Assembly: GCA_017391435.1 (NCBI GenBank)
Contig: JAFOYS010000244.1
Location: 1 to 20,420, forward strand
From: Alistipes sp.
GTDB lineage: Bacteria > Bacteroidota > Bacteroidia > Bacteroidales > Rikenellaceae
Direction of reading: 5' to 3'
Length of the DNA stretch: 20,420 nt
Positions 15,357 through 20,420 of this stretch are shown piece after piece. The notes under the pieces are model-generated. The model did not search any database and was not told the DNA's origin. It saw nothing but the letters and a program-made list of their open reading frames with translations. Made by a program: the position numbers and the translations under genes. How positions within the stretch are numbered: position 1 is the first letter of the stretch; every line of letters begins with the position of its first letter.

Positions 15357-16045
15357 ACAAAACCTCCTCTTTTAAGTAGTGGACGGGCATCCTTAACGCT
15401 ATCTATCATCCAGTGGTGGAGTGTTGCTCTCTGCTCTACTTCTGTCATCTGCCAAGCATCAACCTCGTGGCGCATACGCTCAGTAAGCATATAGACAATA
15501 ATTGCGGCGCAGGCAGAGACATTAAGGCTCTCAACCATACCGCACATCGGAATCTTCAGAAACTCATCTGCCGCATCCATAACCTCCTGGCTTATACCGG
15601 TCTTCTCTGTGCCCATAACAATTGCAAACTTGCCCTTTGTAACATCAAAACTCTCTGGAGTGCAGCTCTGATAGTGGGGCGAGGTGGCAACAATACGGTA
15701 GCCCTCTGCCTTGAGGTGCTTCAGCGCATCTGTAGTAGAGGCGTGGTGGTAGATATCAATCCACTTGTCAGTACCGCGGACAATATCTACATTGGGGTTG
15801 AACTTGCACTGTGTCTGCACCGTATGGAGTGTCTGCACGCCAAAGGCCTCGCAGTGGCGCACAAGGGCACTTGCATTCTGAGGATGAAACATATTCTCAG
15901 CAAGAAGTGTCATATATTTAGTGCGGTTTTGCACTGCGCGAGTAAGGGTCGCAAAGCGCTCTGGGAGTATAAACTCCGACAGGTAGTCAATCTCTGCCTG
16001 TTGTTGCTCTGCAGAAAGACTATTTTCTATATTTGTCATCATCAT
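15344..16045 (-). CDS. trmH: SpoU/TrmH-family RNA 2'-O-methyltransferase
   Basis: The protein of about 233 residues contains the three SPOUT motifs. Motif 1 is HPQNASALVRHCEAFG (N and R conserved), motif 2 is FAIVMGTEKTGIS and motif 3 is IPMCGMVESLNVSACAAI. These form the trefoil knot that binds SAM. The N-terminal stretch and C-terminal helices match TrmH, which methylates G18 in the tRNA D-loop, rather than the rRNA enzyme RlmB; tRNA Gm18 activity is therefore inferred. Three consecutive ATGs (16045, 16042, 16039) could each start it, and I took the first; a TTG at 16048 is less likely. It overlaps the end of rsgA by 26 bp and the start of the DUF4954-like gene by 13 bp. Confidence 0.85.
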   Translation of the reverse strand: MMMTNIENSLSAEQQQAEIDYLSEFILPERFATLTRAVQNRTKYMTLLAENMFHPQNASALVRHCEAFGVQTLHTVQTQCKFNPNVDIVRGTDKWIDIYHHASTTDALKHLKAEGYRIVATSPHYQSCTPESFDVTKGKFAIVMGTEKTGISQEVMDAADEFLKIPMCGMVESLNVSACAAIIVYMLTERMRHEVDAWQMTEVEQRATLHHWMIDSVKDARPLLKRGGFVCKD

Positions 16046-16940
16046 CAAGAATTTTTAGATAACTCTCATAGCGAGAGTATGCAATCTGCCCATCTTTGAC
16101 TGCCTCAACAACGGCACATCCTGGCTCGTGAGTATGTGTACAGTTATAGAAACGGCAGCTACCAGCCGTAGATATCATCTCTGGGAAGTAGTGCCACAGC
16201 TCTTTGTCATCAATCTCTATAAGTCCGAAACCTTTAATGCCCGGAGTATCAATAATATATCCACCATTCGCTACGGGATACATCGTAGAGAATGTAGTTG
16301 TGTGCTTACCCTTGTGGAAGCTGTCTGAAATCTCTCCCGTGCGGATGTCAAGGTCGGGGTATATTGTGCTTATAAGGGTTGACTTACCTACGCCAGAGTT
16401 GCCCGATATAAGGGTAACCTTACCCTCAAGCATCTGCTCTACAATATCCACACCAATGCCCTCTGTTGCCGATATGTCAACAACTCGGTAGCCCGCGCTC
16501 TCGTATATCTCGTGGAAAGCAGCAATAGCCTCTGGATTTGACTGCAGTAGGTCTATCTTTGCCAACAAGATTGTTGCTGGCACCTTGTACGCCTCGCAGG
16601 TAATAAGAAAACGGTCCACAAACTCAAGTGCCGTCTGTGGTTGTACAAGCGTAACGACAATAAAGGCCTGGTCTATATTGGCTGCAATAATGTGCGACTC
16701 CTTTGATAGGTTAGATGCTCGGCGGATAATATAGTTACGGCGAGGAACAATGTCGTATATGGTCCACTCGCCCGTAGCATCGCACTCAACCATAACAACA
16801 TCGCCCACAACAACTGGGTTTGTAGAGCGCACGCCCTTAAGTCTGAGTTTACCTCGTATGCGACAGCGTAGCGTCAACTCCTCGCTTTGAACCGTATACC
16901 AACTACCTGTGGCTTGTATAACTATACCCTCTCTGTTCAT
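16020..16940 (-). CDS. rsgA: Ribosome small-subunit-dependent GTPase RsgA
   Basis: The 306-residue product has an OB-fold (1-70), a circularly permuted GTPase domain and a C-terminal zinc knuckle. Visible G motifs are AKID (127-130, G4), GNSGVGKST (180-188, G1), a TTT switch segment at 214-216 and DTPG (231-234, G3). The order G4-G1-G3 is the RsgA permutation. The zinc site is C262, C267, H269 and C275. RsgA checks late 30S maturation using GTP. The G4 motif reads AKID where NKxD is usual, losing the Asn that normally contacts guanine. It starts at the cvpA stop (TAATG, 1-nt overlap). Confidence 0.94.
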   Translation of the reverse strand: MNREGIVIQATGSWYTVQSEELTLRCRIRGKLRLKGVRSTNPVVVGDVVMVECDATGEWTIYDIVPRRNYIIRRASNLSKESHIIAANIDQAFIVVTLVQPQTALEFVDRFLITCEAYKVPATILLAKIDLLQSNPEAIAAFHEIYESAGYRVVDISATEGIGVDIVEQMLEGKVTLISGNSGVGKSTLISTIYPDLDIRTGEISDSFHKGKHTTTFSTMYPVANGGYIIDTPGIKGFGLIEIDDKELWHYFPEMISTAGSCRFYNCTHTHEPGCAVVEAVKDGQIAYSRYESYLKILDDDDKYRK

Positions 16941-17434
16941 TACTCAATCTTCTTTACGGTCTGCGAGAAGGTGTTAAACATCTCTAAAGCCTTGTCTGAC
17001 AGTGCAGAGATAGGCTTGAAACACTTTGACTCTGTAAAGTGGCGAGGCTTAATGAAATTGACCTCTTTGTTGAACTTCTCAACGGCAACAAACAGTACGC
17101 TCAGCACAAGGGCATACTTGAGCATAGAGAGTGCAACACCCAGAAGTGAGTCAAGACCACCGAGGCCGATTGCCGAGAATAGACTTCCGACAATCTTTGC
17201 TATAAATGACATTGCTATAGATGTGACAAGGAATGTAATGATAAAGCCCACAGGCTTGGCATATGCCGGATCGATACCAAACAGCGCACCAACCTCCCCG
17301 TTGAAGGTAATTGCAAGGGCAATGCCTCCTAAAATTCCCACAAGCGAGCAGAGCTGCGAAATAAAACCTTTACGCCATCCGTTTAATAGTGCAATGATGG
17401 CGAAAAGAGCGGTAATAATGTCAAAAATGTTCAT
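16940..17434 (-). CDS. cvpA: CvpA family membrane protein
   Basis: The 164-residue protein has about four transmembrane helices and the CvpA-type opening MNIFDIITALFAIIALLNGW followed by RKGFISQL. GLGGLDSLLGVALSML in the third region is also typical. Homologues are inner-membrane proteins linked to colicin V production or envelope stress resistance; the molecular function is not settled. The C-terminal 45 residues are soluble. It is the first gene of the minus-strand cluster, with its stop overlapping the rsgA start. Its promoter must lie in the 74 nt shared with the divergent GH2 gene; TAACTTCG (minus strand, 17461 to 17454) is a possible -7 box. Confidence 0.8.
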   Translation of the reverse strand: MNIFDIITALFAIIALLNGWRKGFISQLCSLVGILGGIALAITFNGEVGALFGIDPAYAKPVGFIITFLVTSIAMSFIAKIVGSLFSAIGLGGLDSLLGVALSMLKYALVLSVLFVAVEKFNKEVNFIKPRHFTESKCFKPISALSDKALEMFNTFSQTVKKIE

Positions 17435-17458
17435 AACTCAATTATTTAACGCACGAAG

Positions 17459-17490
17459 TTAGTATTTTTTTTGACAATTTCCTACCTTTG
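17459..17490 (+). promoter_or_regulatory. Probable promoter of the GH2-family gene
   Basis: TACCTTTG at 17483-17490 fits the -7 consensus exactly. TTAG at 17459-17462 lies 20 nt upstream and matches the -33 box at three of four bases. The site overlaps the region that must also serve the divergent cvpA gene. Confidence 0.55.
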
Positions 17491-17508
17491 TAGCAAATTA
17501 AGAGTATT

Positions 17509-19488
17509 ATGAAGAGATTTTTAATAGCACTATTAGCCCTTATCACCTTTGCTAACACACTGACTGCAAGGGAGGTATATATACTTAACAACTCGTGGAG
17601 ACTCTTTTTTAAGGACGATAACTCGAGCGACGATGCTCGCTTTGTCAACCTTCCGCACACTTGGAATACAGATGCTCTTTCTGAGCGTGGCTCCCTTCGC
17701 CAGACTACGGGATACTATCGCAGAACACTCTTTGTGCCGCAGCAGTGGCAGGGAAAGAGACTCTTTCTGCGCTTTGGTGGTGTGATGAACTGTGCCGATG
17801 TATTTGTAAATGGTGCCCACATAGGCAACCATCTTGGTGGCCGTACGGCTTTTGCTCTTGAGATTACCGATAGGGTGATTTATGGGGCAGAGAACACTCT
17901 TCTTGTTGAGGTGAGCAACGCCTACCGTAACGATATCCTACCTACATCGTCAGAGCAGAACCACTACGGAGGTATCTATCGCGATGTGGAGCTGATTATT
18001 ACAGGTAAGACCACTGTCTCGCCACTCTATTATGGTACGCAAGGCGTTATAGTAACACAGTCCAAGGCCTCTACTGAGAGCGTTGAGGGTAATGTGGCGA
18101 TATCTCTGCTGGGCAAGAAAGATCAGGTTTGCGAGGTTACTGTAGATGTTGTCTCGCCAGATGGCTATGTGGCTGTTACTAAGAGCGTTAAGGCTAAGAT
18201 AGATGGCAAGATGCTCAATGTGCCATTTACTGTTACCAATCCAGAACTATGGTCTACCTATCGTCCGTCACTCTATCGTGTAGATGTTATGGTAGGTGCA
18301 GATACAGTCTCTGTCAACACTGGTTTTAGGAATTTGCAGATAACTCCAGAGCGTCTGATGACTATCAACGGCAAGCAGGTTTCTGTGCGGGGAGTCAATC
18401 TCTGCCACGACAACCTCTACTGTGGCAATGCCCTTAGTCAGAGCGACTACAAGGCAGACCTGAAGAGGATTTGCGATATGGGCGCTAATGCTATTCGCTC
18501 TGTCGAGGGTCCGCACGACCAGGCACTCTACGACATTTGCGACCGTGAGGGTATGTTAGTTTGGATAGATTCGCCGCTGTCTCAGTCACCATTCTTGAGC
18601 GATATTGCCTACTATAGCTCGCGCTCATTTGAGAGCAATGGAGAGCAGCAGCTCAGAGAAATTATACTTCAGAATATACACCACCCGTCAGTAGCTATGT
18701 GGGGCATATTCTCGCTGCTTAGGGGTCGCTCGCCAGAGTTGATGGCATATGTAAAGAGCCTCAATGCATTGGCAAAGAGTCTTGATAGCTCTCGTCCGAC
18801 AGTGGCTTGCAGCGATCAAGATGGAGATATAAACTTTATTACCGACCTTATTGTCTGGCAGCAGAATGTCGGTTGGAATAAGGGCGATGTAGCCGACCTT
18901 GATCTGTGGCAGAGCGCTCTGCGTAGCAGCTGGAGCCATCTGCGTCAGGGTGTATGCTATGGCGCTGGGGGCACAAAGGGACACCACAGTGAGGATCTTG
19001 TAAGCCGAAGCAGCAGCCAGCACCGCATCCCAGAGAGCTGGCAGACCCGCTTCCACGAGGGTTATGTGGGCCATATTGACAACACACTGTTCTGGGGCGT
19101 TTGGCTCAATACAATGTTTGACTTTGGTGCTGTGCGCCACCCAGGTGGAATCCGCAATAGCGGCCTTGTCTGCTTTGACCACAATAAGGCGAAGGATGGA
19201 TACTACCTCTACCGTACGCTGTGGAACAAGAAGAGCCACACTCTGCATATTGTGGGTAAGAATCGTGAGGTAAGAACACACAATCGTCAGGTGATTAAGG
19301 TCTACTGCTCACAGGGCGTGCCGACACTGACTATAAACGGAGATAGCGTTGTGATGCACAACCGCTCGCAGGGAGTATTTACTACAGACTCGCTCCTGCT
19401 CAGTGGATTTAACACCGTCATTGCCTCTACGCCAACACTGCGTGACTCAACAACATTTACCATTGGAAATTACTTGAAACGCAAATAA
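17509..19488 (+). CDS. Secreted GH2-family protein lacking catalytic glutamates (probable pseudoenzyme)
   Basis: The 659-residue product has a signal peptide ending near Ala20. The usual GH2 layout follows: a jelly-roll domain (about 25-165, FVNLPHTWN, GGIYRDVELI), an Ig-like domain (about 175-275), a TIM barrel (about 280-560) and a C-terminal Ig-like domain. Barrel landmarks are clear: INGKQVSVRGVN, MGANAIR, LYDICDREGMLVW, HHPSVAMWGIF, LFWGVWLNTMFDF and GLVCFDHNKAKDGYYLY. The acid/base site, normally WG-x-x-NE, reads WGIFSL (S402, L403). The nucleophile site, normally SEYGAG, reads VCYGAG (C483). The RHxH and HYP-type pocket segments are also changed (LCHD, VEGP). The frame is intact throughout, so this is not simple decay. 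I infer a carbohydrate-binding, regulatory or altered-chemistry role. No sugar-utilisation genes flank it. Confidence 0.85.
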   Translation: MKRFLIALLALITFANTLTAREVYILNNSWRLFFKDDNSSDDARFVNLPHTWNTDALSERGSLRQTTGYYRRTLFVPQQWQGKRLFLRFGGVMNCADVFVNGAHIGNHLGGRTAFALEITDRVIYGAENTLLVEVSNAYRNDILPTSSEQNHYGGIYRDVELIITGKTTVSPLYYGTQGVIVTQSKASTESVEGNVAISLLGKKDQVCEVTVDVVSPDGYVAVTKSVKAKIDGKMLNVPFTVTNPELWSTYRPSLYRVDVMVGADTVSVNTGFRNLQITPERLMTINGKQVSVRGVNLCHDNLYCGNALSQSDYKADLKRICDMGANAIRSVEGPHDQALYDICDREGMLVWIDSPLSQSPFLSDIAYYSSRSFESNGEQQLREIILQNIHHPSVAMWGIFSLLRGRSPELMAYVKSLNALAKSLDSSRPTVACSDQDGDINFITDLIVWQQNVGWNKGDVADLDLWQSALRSSWSHLRQGVCYGAGGTKGHHSEDLVSRSSSQHRIPESWQTRFHEGYVGHIDNTLFWGVWLNTMFDFGAVRHPGGIRNSGLVCFDHNKAKDGYYLYRTLWNKKSHTLHIVGKNREVRTHNRQVIKVYCSQGVPTLTINGDSVVMHNRSQGVFTTDSLLLSGFNTVIASTPTLRDSTTFTIGNYLKRK

Positions 19489-19544
19489 ATTACTGCGGGC
19501 AGCGAGTTATAACTATCGCTTTTTCAAGTTTTTTCTCAAAAATA

Positions 19545-19575
19545 TTTGTTCTTTTCAAATTTAGTTGTACCTTTG
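19545..19575 (+). promoter_or_regulatory. Bacteroidota-type promoter of rpmH
   Basis: TTTG at 19545-19548, a 19-nt spacer and TACCTTTG at 19568-19575 match the consensus fully. The predicted start is near 19582, leaving a leader of about 157 nt before rpmH, unusually long for so small a gene. Confidence 0.78.
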
Positions 19576-19578
19576 CAC

Positions 19579-19699
19579 CTCGCAAGGGGGTATGCACAAA
19601 TGGGATATGTTGCTTAGCCTCTGTTTGGAGCGCTCGCAAGGGGTAGAGAAGGGGCTAAAATACTATCCAAAGCCAGTGCAACTAAGCCGGTGCAACTAA
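19579..19699 (+). promoter_or_regulatory. Structured, repeat-bearing rpmH leader
   Basis: The untranslated leader contains CTCGCAAGGGG twice (19579-19589 and 19633-19643), a tandem 14-nt repeat GCCRGTGCAACTAA (19672-19685 and 19686-19699) and an inverted repeat TTAGCC (19614-19619) / GGCTAA (19653-19658) that could close a hairpin around the second CTCGCAAGGGG. A 35-codon frame starts at ATG 19592 and stops at TAA 19697-19699. The arrangement suggests a regulatory leader for ribosomal protein L34, but I cannot assign it to a known family from sequence alone. Confidence 0.5.
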
Positions 19700-19738
19700 C
19701 AGATTAAGAAACAAAACAAATAAAAAAACGATACGACT

Positions 19739-19906
19739 ATGGCAATGAAGAGAACTTATCAGCCTTCTCGTCGCAAGAGAATCAACAAACACGGTTTCCG
19801 TGCGAGAATGGCAACTGCTAACGGCCGCAAGGTTTTGGCAGCGCGTCGTGCTAAGGGACGCAAGAAGTTGACTGTATCTGACGAGGCTACATTCAAGTAC
19901 AACTAG
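19739..19906 (+). CDS. rpmH: 50S ribosomal protein L34
   Basis: This 55-residue basic protein begins [20 protein letters not shown] and continues through [20 protein letters not shown], the diagnostic L34 sequence. It is a component of the large ribosomal subunit. The first ATG (19739) and the second (19745, MKRTYQ) are both possible; many L34 proteins start at the MKRT methionine, so the extra MA is uncertain. It has an acidic C-terminal tail ([11 protein letters not shown]) beyond the basic core, as in other Bacteroidales. It is monocistronic, with its own promoter, long leader and strong terminator. The rnpA-yidC neighbours seen in many bacteria do not follow it here. Confidence 0.96.
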   Translation: MAMKRTYQPSRRKRINKHGFRARMATANGRKVLAARRAKGRKKLTVSDEATFKYN

Positions 19907-19921
19907 TAGTTAGGCTACAAG

Positions 19922-19969
19922 TAACAGCATAGGTCAGTTCTGGTTTCAGAACTGACCTTGCTGTTTTTT
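19922..19969 (+). terminator. Intrinsic terminator of rpmH
   Basis: ACAGCA-t-AGGTCAGTTCTG (19924-19942) pairs with CAGAACTGACCTTGCTGT (19947-19964): 18 bp with one bulged T and a GTTT loop, followed directly by a short T run. It is among the strongest hairpins in the window. Confidence 0.92.
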
Positions 19970-19995
19970 GTCAAAATATTTCTTTGCGGTTGATA

Positions 19996-20027
19996 GTTGC
20001 ATTTTTTGCATATTTTTGATAGCTTTG
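19996..20027 (+). promoter_or_regulatory. Probable promoter of the BACON-like gene
   Basis: TAGCTTTG at 20020-20027 fits the -7 consensus. GTTG at 19996-19999 lies 20 nt upstream and matches three of four bases of the -33 box. The -7 box ends only 4 nt before the ATG at 20032, so transcription would begin at or next to the start codon. Confidence 0.55.
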
Positions 20028-20031
20028 TAGT

Positions 20032-20420
20032 ATGAAACGATTTATATTCTGTTTAGTTGCACTGGCTGCGCTTCTTGCGAGCCAGTCTGTAGAGGCGGCA
20101 GCTCTTGCTGTAAAGGCCCCAAAGCGTGTTGTAGTAGGTAACAAGGGTGTTGAACACTCTACAATTGAGATTGCAACTAAGGGTGAGGCTATTGCTATTA
20201 GCTCCTCTGAGCAGTGGTGCGGTGTTACTGGAAAGACAAGGTGGTTCGGCCCAGGCACAAAGCACACAATAAAGCTCTGGGCAGAGCCTAACTTTAGCAC
20301 AGCTGAGCGCAAGGCTACACTTACTGTTAAGGGTGCAGAGAGTGGCAATGTGCGCGAGATTATTATCTCTCAGCCTCCATATCTAAAGAGTATCGTAGAT
20401 GGCTTTCCTATGCGTCTGGA
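20032..20420 (+). CDS. Secreted protein with BACON-like domain, 5' part
   Basis: The frame runs off the window end; 129 complete codons are visible. A signal peptide (MKRFIFCLVALAALLASQSVEA) is followed by a beta-sandwich segment of about 80 residues. Its pattern (WCGVTG, TIKLWAEPNFSTAERKATLTV, then REIIISQPP) matches the BACON fold: a Trp-containing strand, a polar N-x-S...R-x-A-x-L-x-V strand, and a closing I-x-V-x-Q strand. BACON domains occur N-terminally in exported Bacteroidota proteins, often enzymes or glycan binders. There is no lipobox Cys after the hydrophobic stretch, so the product is probably periplasmic or secreted. The functional domain should lie beyond the window, so the role is unknown. 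Confidence 0.7.
   Translation, partial: MKRFIFCLVALAALLASQSVEAAALAVKAPKRVVVGNKGVEHSTIEIATKGEAIAISSSEQWCGVTGKTRWFGPGTKHTIKLWAEPNFSTAERKATLTVKGAESGNVREIIISQPPYLKSIVDGFPMRL

Noticed and set aside
17509..19488. GH2 gene as a pseudogene
   Set aside because: The frame is intact from signal peptide to C-terminal Ig-like domain and keeps many framework motifs; catalytic loss alone fits a pseudoenzyme better than decay.

Overview
The window looks like a chromosomal segment of a member of the Bacteroidales. Its promoters fit the Bacteroidota pattern (TTTG, about 19-21 nt, TAnnTTTG), Shine-Dalgarno signals are mostly weak, and the gene content is typical of the group: a TonB-dependent receptor encoded with surface lipoproteins behind a cobalamin riboswitch, a DUF4954-like protein, a BACON-like secreted protein and a PiT phosphate carrier with a PhoU-like tail. 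I cannot name a genus. There is no sign of a prophage, insertion sequence, CRISPR array or integrative element. The only tyrosine recombinase looks like housekeeping XerD.

Layout: 1-924 is the 3' end of a GH57 amylase-type gene closed by a strong terminator. 1022-2230 is an exported PHP-domain phosphoesterase. 2262-8707 is a corrinoid-uptake operon: cobalamin riboswitch, intrinsic terminator, a collagen-like/DUF4465-like lipoprotein, a PKD-repeat lipoprotein, a BtuG-like beta-propeller lipoprotein and a BtuB-like TonB-dependent receptor. 8815-11067 is a phosphate transporter with its own terminator. 11137-11970 (prmA, minus) diverges from xerD-recO (12016-13652, plus). recO meets, tail to tail with a 9-bp overlap, a tightly packed minus-strand cluster that reads cvpA, rsgA, trmH-like, DUF4954-like (17434 down to 13644). 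17509-19488 is a secreted GH2-family protein. 19545-19969 is rpmH with a long structured leader and terminator. 20032 to the window end is the start of a secreted BACON-like protein.

Working together: the four genes at 2612-8707 overlap or nearly touch and sit behind a B12-sensing leader, so they probably form one outer-membrane corrinoid capture and import unit. The lipoproteins would bind cobamide at the surface and hand it to the BtuB channel. No inner-membrane BtuCDF or cobamide-remodelling gene is in the window.

Most worth a second look: (a) the GH2 protein lacks both expected catalytic glutamates and several other pocket residues, so it is probably a pseudoenzyme; (b) the B12 operon carries two extra surface lipoproteins, one with a 16-triplet collagen-like stalk; (c) the rpmH leader carries direct and tandem repeats, an inverted repeat and a 35-codon upstream reading frame; (d) RsgA has Ala in place of the Asn of its G4 motif.
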